DNA of 49,523 bases, from NCBI GenBank assembly GCA_947488215.1, contig CANLBD010000002.1:1-49523 (forward strand), in the 5' to 3' direction. Positions 14,657 through 24,567 of the stretch are shown one piece after another. The notes beneath the pieces were generated by a model that was given only the letters and a program-made list of their open reading frames with translations, was not told the origin of the DNA and ran no database searches. The stretch is from Myxococcales bacterium. Lineage in GTDB: Bacteria > Myxococcota_A > Bradymonadia > UBA7976 > UBA1532. Numbering within the stretch: the first letter of the stretch is position 1; each line of letters starts with the position of its first letter. The position numbers and the translations under genes are program-made.

Positions 14657-16462
14657 ATGCGACTGTCGAGATACGCTCAGCGCACACGCGCCCTGGGCGA
14701 CACGCCCATCAACGCTGTCGAGCTTGATGCCCTAGAAGACGCCTTCCTGCAGGGCGATGACCTCGTCGCGCTCGTCAAGGCCCGGCCTCAGCGCTTTCCC
14801 TCGATGACGCCACGCAACCTCCTGCTGGCGTGGCGGGCTCTCCAGAGCCTGCTCGACCACCGCGCCTGCCTCGATGAGGTGGCCGCGCGTCGTCGCGCCG
14901 CTGGGCTGCCGCCGATCGCTCAAGCGCTGCTCGAGCAAACGGTCGCGCGGCACGAGGTGGCGGTCATCGAGCGCGCGGAGTCGCTGTGTCCGCCCGGCCA
15001 AGCCGCAGAGCACCGGCGGCGGGACGCCATCAAAGAGGCGCTCCTCGTGTGGAACGCGTGCGTCGCCATCGCGCGCAAGGACACGCACGTCCTGACGCGC
15101 ACGCTACCCGGCGGTGAGCCGCAGAGCCAGCCCGAGCCCCTCAACGAGGTCACCGCCGAGCGTTGGCTCGCCCTGCGGCATGGCCAGCACGAGGGCACGC
15201 TCTCCCTGACGCTGCGCCTGCCCATCGACGCACTGCACGTGCAGGTCGCGGCCCACATGGAGAACTTGCGCGCGATCGCGGGCGGCCGAGACGCGCGGCA
15301 GACCCTTGACGCGCTGATCCTCGCCGACCTCGAGAGGTCTCTGCTCGACATCAAGGACGAAGCCGCGGGGCGCAAGGCCGTGCAGCGCGCGTCCGAGAAA
15401 TATCTGGAGCTTCTGTGTAGCTCTCGTCCGCGCGTGACGCTGGTCTGCGGCATTTGGTCGGACGGCCAGCGCCTCGGGATGGCGGTCGTGGGCCGCGATG
15501 GTCGCATCGCCCGAGAGGGCGTCGTGGAGCCCGGCGCCGACGTCGCCGCCGCTGCGCGCGACTTCTGGGGCGACGAGCGCGTCGACGGCCTGGCGGTCGC
15601 GAGCAGCCCCGACGCGGGAGACCTCGTCGAGCGTCTCATCGACGCGCTCGAGGGGGTGACGCCCGCGCACCGCATCGACGCCGTCGCGATGGACGAGGCG
15701 CTCGGATACCAAACGGACGAGGTCGACCCGTCAATCGGTCGTGCGCTGGTCTTGGCGCGACGCTGCATTCGTCCGATGCGCACGTGGAGTCAGGTCGATC
15801 CGGTCCAGCTGCGGCTGAATGAGCACCAGAGTGAGCTCGACGAGGCCAAGCTCCGGCGCGCGCTCGACGAGGTGCGGTCGCTCGCGCTGGCGGGCATCAA
15901 GCCCGATGAGCTGATGCGGATCGTGTCACCGCCCTCTGCGGTCGCCGCGCCCGCGCCCGCCAAGGCCGCGCCCGCGCCCGCCAAGGCCGCGCCCGCGCCG
16001 ATGAACCCGCTCATCAAGAACGTCGAGGACCTCCGCCCGGGCATGAAGGTCAATGGCGTCGTGACCCGCGTGCAGCAGATCGGTGCGTTCGTGAACATCG
16101 GCCTCCCTCAGGACGGCCTGATTCACGTCAGCGAGCTTGCGGACTACTTCGTCAAAGACCCGGGCGAGGTCACCAAGGTCGGGCAGCAGGTGCAGGCGCG
16201 GGTCCTCGGGGTCGACCGCGCGCGCGGACGCATCTCGCTCTCGCTCAAGGCGGAGAAGGGCGCGAGCCCTGCCGAGGGCGCGCGACCCGACGCTCGTCGA
16301 GGGCCACCGGTCGATGCGCCGCCGCCGCCCGAGCCGGCGCGGCGCGGAGGGCACGGGGGTGGACAGGGGGGCGGCCGCGGCGGCCAGCGCCCGCTCGGTC
16401 ATGTTCCGCCTAAGCCCCAGCAGATGCCCGCCGACCTAGACGCTTTCTTCCGAAAGCGCTGA
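14657..16462 (+). CDS. Divergent Tex-like protein with YqgF-like and S1 domains
   Basis: 601 residues; ATG at 14657 with GGAAG seven bases upstream. The helical N-terminal half (about 1-250) has no motif I can name. Residues about 255-400 look like a YqgF/RNase H-like domain (RVTLVCGIWSDGQRLGMAVV, then GLAVASSPDAGDLVERLI) followed by VDPVQLRLNEHQSELDEAKLRRAL, which recalls the HQHDV and helix-hairpin stretch of Tex but is degraded. An Ala-Pro-Lys linker with 21-base repeats leads to a clear S1 RNA-binding domain (about 455-527: MKVNGVVTRVQQIGAFVNIG, DGLIHVSEL, RISLSLK) and a Gly/Arg/Pro-rich tail. Canonical Tex is about 780 residues with intact helix-turn-helix and hairpin domains. A role in transcription or RNA binding is likely; nuclease activity is doubtful. 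Confidence 0.8.
   Translation: MRLSRYAQRTRALGDTPINAVELDALEDAFLQGDDLVALVKARPQRFPSMTPRNLLLAWRALQSLLDHRACLDEVAARRRAAGLPPIAQALLEQTVARHEVAVIERAESLCPPGQAAEHRRRDAIKEALLVWNACVAIARKDTHVLTRTLPGGEPQSQPEPLNEVTAERWLALRHGQHEGTLSLTLRLPIDALHVQVAAHMENLRAIAGGRDARQTLDALILADLERSLLDIKDEAAGRKAVQRASEKYLELLCSSRPRVTLVCGIWSDGQRLGMAVVGRDGRIAREGVVEPGADVAAAARDFWGDERVDGLAVASSPDAGDLVERLIDALEGVTPAHRIDAVAMDEALGYQTDEVDPSIGRALVLARRCIRPMRTWSQVDPVQLRLNEHQSELDEAKLRRALDEVRSLALAGIKPDELMRIVSPPSAVAAPAPAKAAPAPAKAAPAPMNPLIKNVEDLRPGMKVNGVVTRVQQIGAFVNIGLPQDGLIHVSELADYFVKDPGEVTKVGQQVQARVLGVDRARGRISLSLKAEKGASPAEGARPDARRGPPVDAPPPPEPARRGGHGGGQGGGRGGQRPLGHVPPKPQQMPADLDAFFRKR
15946..15999 (+). repeat. 21-base tandem repeat coding an Ala-Pro-Lys linker
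   Basis: Two full 21-base units (15946-15966, 15967-15987) identical to each other, plus a 12-base partial third. They encode APAPAKA repeats between the YqgF-like and S1 parts of the Tex-like protein. Being a multiple of three, copy-number changes would only alter linker length. Confidence 0.85.
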
Positions 16463-16465
16463 CCC

Positions 16466-18037
16466 TCAGGGTAAGCCGAGTCGCCCCAACGCGGCGCGTC
16501 TTGTGTTCAGCCGAGCCAACCAAGCCTCGACCTCGACCGCGAGGTCGGGCGGCGGCGTCTCCCCGAAATGCGCCGTGGTCAGACCGGGGCGCTCCAGATA
16601 CACGCGAACCTCGGCTGCGGCACGCTCGGCCGCTGACCGCACGGCGACGGGTCGAAGCGGCCCCTCAAGCACTTGTCGCAGCGCGGCGATGTACGCGACG
16701 CGGGCAGGCAGCGACGTCCGCACGAGGTCGTCGAGCACCGACTCGGCGCAGTAGAGCGCAGGGTCAGGCGACGGCTGCGCGACGTGGCAGGGGCGAAAGA
16801 TCTCGTCCTGGTCCCAGGCCATCACGCGCCAATAGGGGACCCCGCCGGGCGTGGGGGCGCGCGCCGGATGCGGCGCATCGTAAAAGTAGAGCTCGTCGAT
16901 GTTGTCACCGTTCTCGAGCGCGCTGTTGAAGGCGACCATCGACAAGTACTGGTCGAAGTCCATGCGCGCCCGCAGCGCCGCGAGCAGAGCCTCGCCTGTG
17001 AGCGTCGTCGGCAGGTCAAGCAGCGCGTAGTATGGGGCGAGAAAGCTCTCCAGGTTGGCGATGTCCTCGACGTCGGGGCGGTCGACCTCGACGACACGCT
17101 CCGGGCTGCGACGCCGCAGGACACGCGTGTTGGACGGGGTGCCGCGCGCGATGGCGTCTCGTGGGCGCTCCACAACGAGATACAAGCCGTTCGTCTCGCC
17201 GTTTAGCTTGACCTCGGCAAAGCCGAACCAGGGCGGAAACAGCCCCACGGACTGGAGCTGCTCAAACGCGACGCGAGAGCGCAACAAGGTCGGATCTTCG
17301 CAGAGCGCGAGCAACACGAAGCCCTCACTCGGTGGGCTCGTTCCGAGTGTTGTCGGCGCCTCGAAGCGGAGCGTCAGAGACTTGCGCGCGCAAAAAATCG
17401 TGCCCTGCCCGCGCAGGTTGAAGGTCGCGCGCGGGCGCTCCACACCGCTCGCGCGGACCTCGATGGGCCACCGCGGCGCGCGGTCGATGGAGGTGCGGAG
17501 CGCCTCGAGCGCCGCTTCACTGAGTGACAGGTCCAGCGTGAGGTGGGTGTCCCTCACGATGAACGGCACGCGCGTCGTGTGCTCGACCGCCCCCGATAAC
17601 GCGCGAACGACGATCTCACCGCGCGCCGACATTTCGTCGGCGTCGACGAGCGCCTCGACGTCGAAGTTCGCGCTCGGGTCATTTCCCTCCAGCCGAGCGA
17701 CCGTGGGCGAGAATACGAGCCCCGGCGCCTCGACTGAGACCTCCCAGCCGCCCCTTGGCGTCACGCCGTTGACCGTCGCCCTGAACGTCACGGCCGGGGC
17801 GCCCTCGGTGACGAGCAATCGGTCGACGCTCAAGCGCGGCGCGCTCGCTCCCCCGGTGTCTTCCTCGGCCGGAGGGCACGCATCTTCCGGGGCGGGGCGA
17901 GGGGCGGCATCGGCCATCGCGTCCGCGCCGGTGGAGGTGTCCTTCGATGCGTCGAACACGTCCTCAGGGCGCGAGCGCGTATCGCACGCAGCCAAAAGGC
18001 CGAGCGCGCACAGCAGGAGCATCGGAGGGCGATTCAC
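16466..18037 (-). CDS. CotH-kinase-family lipoprotein
   Basis: 523 residues. VNRPPMLLLCALGLLAAC is a signal peptide with lipobox L-A-A-C (Cys18), then an Asp/Ala/Pro-rich linker. Residues about 60-165 look like an Ig-like beta domain (RLLVTEGAPAVTFRATVNG). From about 170 it follows CotH-family landmarks: FNLRGQGTIFCARKSLTLRF (equivalent of the G-x-S...KKS motif), LNGETNGLYLVVERPRD, NGDNIDELYFYDA (about 379) and YWRVMAWDQDEIFRP (about 405). CotH of Bacillus is an atypical kinase of spore coat proteins; secreted bacterial homologues are mostly uncharacterised. The conserved D-x-D of the metal site appears as WDQDE. The start is GTG at 18037. It diverges from a Ser/Thr kinase 78 bases away. Confidence 0.82.
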   Translation of the reverse strand: MNRPPMLLLCALGLLAACDTRSRPEDVFDASKDTSTGADAMADAAPRPAPEDACPPAEEDTGGASAPRLSVDRLLVTEGAPAVTFRATVNGVTPRGGWEVSVEAPGLVFSPTVARLEGNDPSANFDVEALVDADEMSARGEIVVRALSGAVEHTTRVPFIVRDTHLTLDLSLSEAALEALRTSIDRAPRWPIEVRASGVERPRATFNLRGQGTIFCARKSLTLRFEAPTTLGTSPPSEGFVLLALCEDPTLLRSRVAFEQLQSVGLFPPWFGFAEVKLNGETNGLYLVVERPRDAIARGTPSNTRVLRRRSPERVVEVDRPDVEDIANLESFLAPYYALLDLPTTLTGEALLAALRARMDFDQYLSMVAFNSALENGDNIDELYFYDAPHPARAPTPGGVPYWRVMAWDQDEIFRPCHVAQPSPDPALYCAESVLDDLVRTSLPARVAYIAALRQVLEGPLRPVAVRSAAERAAAEVRVYLERPGLTTAHFGETPPPDLAVEVEAWLARLNTRRAALGRLGLP

Positions 18038-18115
18038 GCGCTCAGGCTAGCCGAAAGACGTGCCACATGCATGGGCTGTGCTATGGTCTCGACGGCGCGA
18101 ACACGAGCTCGAGGC

Positions 18116-19603
18116 ATGGACCCCCGCATCGGCGACATCATCCTGTCGAAGTACAAGCTGCTCGGCGTCTTGGGCCGAGGCGGCATGGGGGTCGTGTACG
18201 AAGCCGAGGACCTGAGGCTGGGGCGTCACGTCGCCATCAAAGTCTTGGGCGGGCGCATGCGCGGCAAGGACCGCGCAGACGAGCGATTCCTCCTTGAGGC
18301 GCGCGCGATCGGGACGCTGATGCACCCGCATCTGGTCACGCTGCTCGACTATGACCTGCTTGAGGACGGCCAGCCGGCGATGGTCATGGAGCGTGTGCAC
18401 GGCGTGAGCCTCAAGGCGCTCATGGCGACCCGCACGTTCTCTCCGAACGAGGTCATGATCGTCTTGCACCAGACGCTGCAGGCGCTCCAAGCGTGTCACG
18501 AGCGGGGTATCGTCCATCGCGACCTCAAGCCCGAGAACCTGCTCGTCTCGCCGCAGGGGCCGCAGGGCATCACGATCAAGGTCATCGACTTCGGACTGAC
18601 GAAGCTGCTCGCCGACCAAGGCGCGGCGTCGCTCACCGTGAACGGCCAAGTCTTCGGGAGCCCGCGGTTCATGGCGCCGGAGCAGTGGCTCCGCAAAGAC
18701 GTCGACGGGCGAACGGACCTCTACGCGCTCGGCCTGATCGGCTACTGCTTAGTGCGCGGTGAACACTTCATCACCGCGCAAAACCCGTTCGAGATCTGCC
18801 GGGCGCACCTGACGCAGGCGCGCCCGAAGCTGACGACGACCGCGAATGGCGTGCGGGTGCCACCCGAGCTGGAGGCCATGCTCATCAAGGCCGCCGACCC
18901 AGACCCGAACCGCCGCTACGCGTCCGCAACAGAGATGCTCGAGGCGCTCGAGGCCTACTTCGGGAGCCTTCGTGGTCCGCTGCGCGCGACGCAAGAGATC
19001 CCCGCTGTGGTCGACATTCGCGCGTCGAGCGACAACTTCATGCCGTTCGACGCCGCCGCGATGGCCAAGAATGTCGAAGATTCGCTCTCGATCGACACTT
19101 CGGCGCAGACCGCGCACGACAGCGTCAGCGAGCACGATGACGACTACGGCGACGGGATGGCGCAGACGTCGATCATCGACGACTTCGAAGAGGACGAGCC
19201 AACGCGCCTCGACCGTGCGGGGCCGGTGGTGGCGTCTGCCTCACCTCGGCCTCAGTTTGCGGCCCCCGCAGCCTTGGGTACAGCGATCACGCGCGGCGAC
19301 GTGGAGCGGGCGCTCGGGGACGCCGCTCTGGGCGAAGTCGCACCGACGCCCATGACCTCTGCGCCCAGCGGCATGGTCAACGCAGTGGACGTGCGCGCTG
19401 CGCTGGACGCCGCGCCGCCGCCTGCGCCGCCTGCTGCGAAGCCAAGCGTGGCCCGAGAGCGCCCGACCGTTCAGGTGAGCGCGCTCAACGCACCGCCCGC
19501 GCCGCGCGCGCTCCCGCTCGGGCTCCCGGTCTGGATGTGGCTCGTCGGGTCTGTGCTGGTGGCTGTGGTCATCGGCGCGGTCCTCGCGCGCTTCGTCGCC
19601 TGA
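18116..19603 (+). CDS. Ser/Thr protein kinase with C-terminal membrane anchor
   Basis: 495 residues; the ATG at 18116 is chosen because the kinase fold begins at once (GDIILSKYKLLGVLG). Hanks-type domain about 12-285: Gly loop GRGGMGVVYEA, Lys42 in VAIK, HRD at 134-136 in IVHRDLKPENLL, DFG at 158-160, and FMAPEQW. All catalytic residues are present. A long acidic then Ala/Pro-rich low-complexity linker (about 295-465) leads to a single C-terminal helix (about 470-492, WMWLVGSVLVAVVIGAVLA) with almost nothing outside. Unlike the first kinase there is no periplasmic sensor, so input must come from the cytoplasm or membrane. gluQRS starts ten bases downstream. Confidence 0.93.
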   Translation: MDPRIGDIILSKYKLLGVLGRGGMGVVYEAEDLRLGRHVAIKVLGGRMRGKDRADERFLLEARAIGTLMHPHLVTLLDYDLLEDGQPAMVMERVHGVSLKALMATRTFSPNEVMIVLHQTLQALQACHERGIVHRDLKPENLLVSPQGPQGITIKVIDFGLTKLLADQGAASLTVNGQVFGSPRFMAPEQWLRKDVDGRTDLYALGLIGYCLVRGEHFITAQNPFEICRAHLTQARPKLTTTANGVRVPPELEAMLIKAADPDPNRRYASATEMLEALEAYFGSLRGPLRATQEIPAVVDIRASSDNFMPFDAAAMAKNVEDSLSIDTSAQTAHDSVSEHDDDYGDGMAQTSIIDDFEEDEPTRLDRAGPVVASASPRPQFAAPAALGTAITRGDVERALGDAALGEVAPTPMTSAPSGMVNAVDVRAALDAAPPPAPPAAKPSVARERPTVQVSALNAPPAPRALPLGLPVWMWLVGSVLVAVVIGAVLARFVA

Positions 19604-19613
19604 GTCGCATCGG

Positions 19614-20591
19614 GTGAGCGCGCCGCTCGCGCGCGGTGCGACGCGCTTCGCCCCGACCCCCACGGGGCGCCTGCACGTCGGCAACGCCCGCACCGCACTC
19701 CTGAGCTGGCTGTGGGGCCGGTCGCTCGGACTCCGCAACGTCCTGCGTGTTGAGGACCTCGACCCCGCCGCGATCCCCGCAGGCTGCCTCGAGGGGCAAT
19801 ACGCCGACCTTGCGTGGCTCGGCTTGGTCTGGGACGAAGGCCCACGCGAAGGCGGCCCATTCGGCCCATACCGCCAATCCGCGCGCGGCGACCGCTATGA
19901 CGCCGCGCTCGCCGCGCTCGACGCGCTCGGCCTGCTCTACCCATGCTACTGCAGCCGCCGCGAGGTCGCGCAGGCCACGCGCGCCCCGCACGCATCGGAC
20001 GAGGGGCCGGTCTACCCGGGCACGTGCCGCCCGACGCTTGGCGCAGTGCTGGGCGACCTGAGCGCTGTCCCGACGCGGGCTGGGCGCCCCGCCGCCCTGC
20101 GCCTCGACGTCGCGCGGGCGCTGGCCTATCTCGGCTGGTCAAGCGTCGTCTTCGACGACCGCGTGGCGGGCCCGCAAGCCTTCGACGTCGTCGAGACCAT
20201 GGGTGACTTCGTGGTGCGTCGCTCGGATGGCGTCGCGGCCTACCAGACCGCGTGCGCGTGGGACGACGCCGAGATGGCCTGCACGCACGTCCTGCGCGGC
20301 GACGACCTGCTCGCGTCGGCGGCGCGCCAAGCCCTGCTGCTCGCGCTGTGGGGTGGCCCGCGCCCCGTCTACGCGCACGTCGGGCTCGTCGTCACGCCCT
20401 CGGGAGAGCGGCTCGCCAAGCGTGACAATGCGGTCACGATCGAGGTCGACCGCTTGGCGGGGCGTCCGCCACACGCGCTGCTCGCGCGCCTTGCAGCCAC
20501 ATGCGGTCTGCCCGCGAGCCACGACCTCGACACACTCGCGGCCGCGCTCACGGTGGGACCGGCGCTCGCTCAGCCCGCGGTGTGGGGCTGA
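19614..20591 (+). CDS. gluQ: Glutamyl-Q tRNA(Asp) synthetase
   Basis: 325 residues, GTG start at 19614, ten bases after the kinase gene. It is a class I synthetase catalytic core without an anticodon-binding domain, as expected for GluQ-RS (about 300 residues). Motifs: RFAPTPTGRLHVGNARTALL (HVGN at 21-24 replaces HIGH), RVEDLDP, zinc ligands Cys111, Cys113, Tyr134 and Cys138 (longer insert than in E. coli between the second Cys and the Tyr), HVLRGDDLL and the KMSKS equivalent RLAKRDNAVT. It attaches glutamate to the queuosine base of tRNA-Asp. A truncated GltX is the alternative, but zinc-site and length favour GluQ-RS. Confidence 0.9.
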   Translation: MSAPLARGATRFAPTPTGRLHVGNARTALLSWLWGRSLGLRNVLRVEDLDPAAIPAGCLEGQYADLAWLGLVWDEGPREGGPFGPYRQSARGDRYDAALAALDALGLLYPCYCSRREVAQATRAPHASDEGPVYPGTCRPTLGAVLGDLSAVPTRAGRPAALRLDVARALAYLGWSSVVFDDRVAGPQAFDVVETMGDFVVRRSDGVAAYQTACAWDDAEMACTHVLRGDDLLASAARQALLLALWGGPRPVYAHVGLVVTPSGERLAKRDNAVTIEVDRLAGRPPHALLARLAATCGLPASHDLDTLAAALTVGPALAQPAVWG

Positions 20592-20603
20592 GCGCGCAGG
20601 ACC

Positions 20604-21200
20604 TCAGCCCTTCAGGTTCGCGTTCGCGAAGTCCCAGTTGGCCAGGTGGTCAAAGAACGCCTGCACGAAGTCCGGGCGGCGGTTCTGGTAGTCGAGGTAG
20701 TAGGCGTGCTCCCAGACGTCGACCGTCAGGATCGCCTTCTGACCCGCCTCGGTCAGCGGGGTGCCCGCGCCCGAGGTGTTCACGATCTCGAGCTTGCCGT
20801 CCTTCTGCACGAGCCACGTCCAGCCGCTGCCGAAGTTGCTCGCCGCCGCGGCCTTGAACTTGTCGACGAAGGTCTTGAAGTCGCCGAACGCGGCGTTGAT
20901 GGCGTCCCCGATGGCGCCGCTCGGGGCGCCGCCGCCCGCCGGCTTCATGCTGTGCCAGAAGAACGTGTGGTTCCAGATCTGGGCGGACTGGTTGAACAGG
21001 CCGTTGTTGCCGCTGGCCTTGGCCGCGCGGATGACGTCGTCGAGCGACTTGTCGGCCAGGTCCGTGCCGGCGATGAGCTCGTTCGTCTTGTTGATATAGG
21101 CGAGGTGGTGCTTGCCATGGTGGAACGACAGCGTCTTCGCCGAGTAGTGGGGCTCGAGCGCGTCGCTCGCGTAGGGGAGGGCGGGGAGTTCGAAAGCCAT
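20604..21200 (-). CDS. sodB: Iron superoxide dismutase
   Basis: 198 residues; ATG at 21200 with AGGAGA six bases upstream. Metal ligands are His27 (TLSFHHGKHH), His78 (AQIWNHTFFW), Asp161 and His165 (DVWEHAYYLDYQNRRPDF). Gln74 comes from the first domain, as in Fe enzymes, and FGSGWTWLV plus NTSGAGTPL also point to the Fe type. No export signal, so it is cytoplasmic. It dismutes superoxide to peroxide and oxygen. It is convergent with gluQ and has a promoter at 21230-21258 containing a perfect inverted repeat, which suggests regulated expression. Confidence 0.96.
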   Translation of the reverse strand: MAFELPALPYASDALEPHYSAKTLSFHHGKHHLAYINKTNELIAGTDLADKSLDDVIRAAKASGNNGLFNQSAQIWNHTFFWHSMKPAGGGAPSGAIGDAINAAFGDFKTFVDKFKAAAASNFGSGWTWLVQKDGKLEIVNTSGAGTPLTEAGQKAILTVDVWEHAYYLDYQNRRPDFVQAFFDHLANWDFANANLKG

Positions 21201-21229
21201 GAGTGTTCTCCTGTTTTCAGGGGGCCAAA

Positions 21230-21258
21230 GAGATAGCACGCCGAGCGGCGTGTGCCAT
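21230..21258 (-). promoter_or_regulatory. Putative sodB promoter
   Basis: On the minus strand ATGGCA (21258-21253) and TATCTC (21235-21230) are separated by 17 bases. The predicted start near 21223 gives a 23-base leader with AGGAGA before the ATG at 21200. Each box is only a partial consensus match. Confidence 0.4.
21237..21252. promoter_or_regulatory. Perfect inverted repeat inside the sodB promoter spacer
   Basis: CACGCCG-AG-CGGCGTG: two perfect 7-base arms around a 2-base centre, lying wholly within the 17-base spacer of the proposed sodB promoter and between divergent genes. It is a candidate operator for a dimeric regulator; the regulator is not identifiable. Confidence 0.4.
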
Positions 21259-21268
21259 ACTGAGGACT

Positions 21269-21733
21269 ATGGAATTCCTCCGAACGTTTCACGGCCACAA
21301 TAAGTGGCTCGTCCTCCTGGCGCTCGTCGTGGCGCTCCTCGTTCAGACCCGCGCCGCTCTCGGCGGTCGAGACTACGGCAAGCTCGAGCGAGCGACCTTC
21401 GCGGCCGGCGCCGGCCTGCTCGGCGTGCAGCTCGTCATGGGGCTCGTCTTGCTGACGCAGTACGGCCTCTCGCTGCCGCACGTCGTCGAGCACGCGACGA
21501 CAATGACGCTCGCGTTCATCGTGGCGCACGTCCCGTACCGCTACAAGCAGCGGCCGGGCCCAGACCGCGCGCGCATCGGCGCGCTCTGCCTCGGTGCGGC
21601 GCTGGTGCTCATCATCGTCGGCATCGCGCGCCTACCGTACCCGTTCTTCGGCGGCTCGAAGAAGGCCGCTGCGGCGCAGGTCGAGGCGCCGGCGTCGACA
21701 GCGCCCGAGAGCGCGCCGGCGTCAACGCCCTAA
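21269..21733 (+). CDS. Small four-helix membrane protein, cytochrome-like, unknown
   Basis: 154 residues; ATG at 21269 with GAGG four bases upstream. About four membrane helices (about 11-28, 44-66, 72-88, 106-124) and an Ala/Pro-rich C-terminal tail. Histidines near the first and third helices (FHGHNKWLVLL; LPHVVEHATTMTLAFIVAHVPYRY) are placed as haem ligands would be, and the layout resembles small cytochrome-b561-like proteins found in several bacterial groups. Haem binding is inference only. It diverges from sodB and is convergent with the inositol transferase gene seven bases away. Confidence 0.72.
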   Translation: MEFLRTFHGHNKWLVLLALVVALLVQTRAALGGRDYGKLERATFAAGAGLLGVQLVMGLVLLTQYGLSLPHVVEHATTMTLAFIVAHVPYRYKQRPGPDRARIGALCLGAALVLIIVGIARLPYPFFGGSKKAAAAQVEAPASTAPESAPASTP

Positions 21734-21740
21734 CGACCGC

Positions 21741-23189
21741 TCAGGCCGCCTTGGCCTGGTTCTCGTCGTCGGACCGGGGCGCAGAGAACTCTTGCGCGGC
21801 GGTCACGGCCCACAGGGCGAAGACGATAAGCACAGTGACGAAGCTCAGCACGAGCGCGAGCTTCATGAGCCCGACGCTCACAAGCACCATGAGCGCGAGC
21901 GCGTAGAAGTCGCGGCGCCCAACGAACTCGAGCTTGTCGCAGAAGGTCGAGAACAGGCTCTTCGGGCCCTGCTTCTGGAACGACCACTCGATGGCGAGGT
22001 GTGTGCCTTTGCCCGTGGCCAAGAGCTTGCGGTAGAGCATCGCGGCCACGAACCAGCCAACGACGAAGCAGGCGACGCCCATCGTGAGCCAAATCTTCTC
22101 GCCGCTGAAGCGGTACGCCGCGATGCCGAGCGCGAGCTGGTAGCTCAGGTTCGTCACGTCGTCCGAGATGGTGTCGAACCACTCGCCGCTCGCGCTGTGC
22201 TTGAACTTCAGCCGCGCGATCTCGCCGTCGCAGCCGTCGATCATCGACGACAGCTGGTAGAGCACCGCGCCCACGACCAGCATCCACGCGGCCGTGGGCG
22301 TCGCGAGCGCGGTCACGACCGCAGACGCGACGCCGAGCAGCAGGCCGACGGCCGTCAGGTGGTTGGGCACGGCGTTCGTGTTCATCAACAGCCGCGTGCA
22401 GAACTTGCTGAAGCGGCGGTTGATATGACGGCTCACCGGGCCGTCCGTCGGCTTCGTGAGCTTCGCGAAGAGCACGCGCTCCGCCTCGACCCGGCTCGGC
22501 AGATCATCCACGTCTTGCCACCAGGCCGCGCCGACATCCGCCACGCGCGCCTTGCCGTCGCGCGCGAGCGCCTGCACGCCGTCCGAGAGCGAGGCGTCGC
22601 CCTGCGCGCTGAAGACGGCGTCGAGCGCGTCGAAGAGCGCCGTATCGCAGCGGAACACACCCGTGTCCACGGCGTCGAAGTCCGTGAGCTGCTTGCCGAT
22701 CGACGCGATCTGGTCGCGCTCGCCGACGCGCACCTTCGTGGCGTCGTCCATGTCGAAGATCGTGTTGAGCTTGCGGTCGACGGCGAGCACGAGGCCGCCG
22801 CGCGCCGAGACGCCCTGAAGCGTCTGCCATACGCCCTTCTCGACGATGTGGTCGGCCATCGTCAGGAAGAACTCGCCCCGCACGTGCGGACGGGCGCGGA
22901 GAACGCTCACGCCGTTCTTGAGCGTGTAGTCGTCGTTCTGCACCCACACGATCTCAAGGCCCGCGAGGTCCTCGTCGCCGTCGAGCGCGGCGCGCACCTG
23001 CTCGCCGAGACAGCCGACGACGATGACGAAGCGCTTCACGCCCGCGCTCTTCGCGGTCAGGATGCCGCGCTTGAGCAGCGTGAGGCCGCCGACGCGCACA
23101 AGCGGCTTCGGCAGCGGCTGCGCGTCACTCCGGATTCGACTCCCCAGTCCAGCGGCCAGGATGACCGCCTGCTCGACGCGTGCAGACAT
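21741..23189 (-). CDS. Bifunctional inositol-1-phosphate cytidylyltransferase / CDP-alcohol phosphatidyltransferase
   Basis: 482 residues; ATG at 23189 two bases after the stop of inositol-3-phosphate synthase. Residues 1-235 form a sugar-nucleotidyltransferase: AVILAAGLGSRI, LPKPLVRVGGLTLL and FLTMADHIVE (metal-binding Asp). Residues about 275-470 form a multi-helix CDP-alcohol phosphatidyltransferase with every signature residue: Asp318, Asp321, Gly322, Ala325, Arg326, Gly335, Asp339, Asp343. The DGCDGEIAR start is that of the IPCT/DIPPS fusion of Archaeoglobus, which makes CDP-inositol and then di-myo-inositol phosphate phosphate. In Rhodothermus a CDP-inositol route to inositol phospholipid has been described. 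The acceptor here (inositol phosphate, diacylglycerol or ether glycerol) cannot be read from sequence. Confidence 0.9.
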   Translation of the reverse strand: MSARVEQAVILAAGLGSRIRSDAQPLPKPLVRVGGLTLLKRGILTAKSAGVKRFVIVVGCLGEQVRAALDGDEDLAGLEIVWVQNDDYTLKNGVSVLRARPHVRGEFFLTMADHIVEKGVWQTLQGVSARGGLVLAVDRKLNTIFDMDDATKVRVGERDQIASIGKQLTDFDAVDTGVFRCDTALFDALDAVFSAQGDASLSDGVQALARDGKARVADVGAAWWQDVDDLPSRVEAERVLFAKLTKPTDGPVSRHINRRFSKFCTRLLMNTNAVPNHLTAVGLLLGVASAVVTALATPTAAWMLVVGAVLYQLSSMIDGCDGEIARLKFKHSASGEWFDTISDDVTNLSYQLALGIAAYRFSGEKIWLTMGVACFVVGWFVAAMLYRKLLATGKGTHLAIEWSFQKQGPKSLFSTFCDKLEFVGRRDFYALALMVLVSVGLMKLALVLSFVTVLIVFALWAVTAAQEFSAPRSDDENQAKAA

Positions 23190-23191
23190 GG

Positions 23192-24532
<1,341 letters not shown>

Positions 24533-24567
24533 TGCGGTGTCCTCATGCGGTCTTTGAGCCCCAAACC

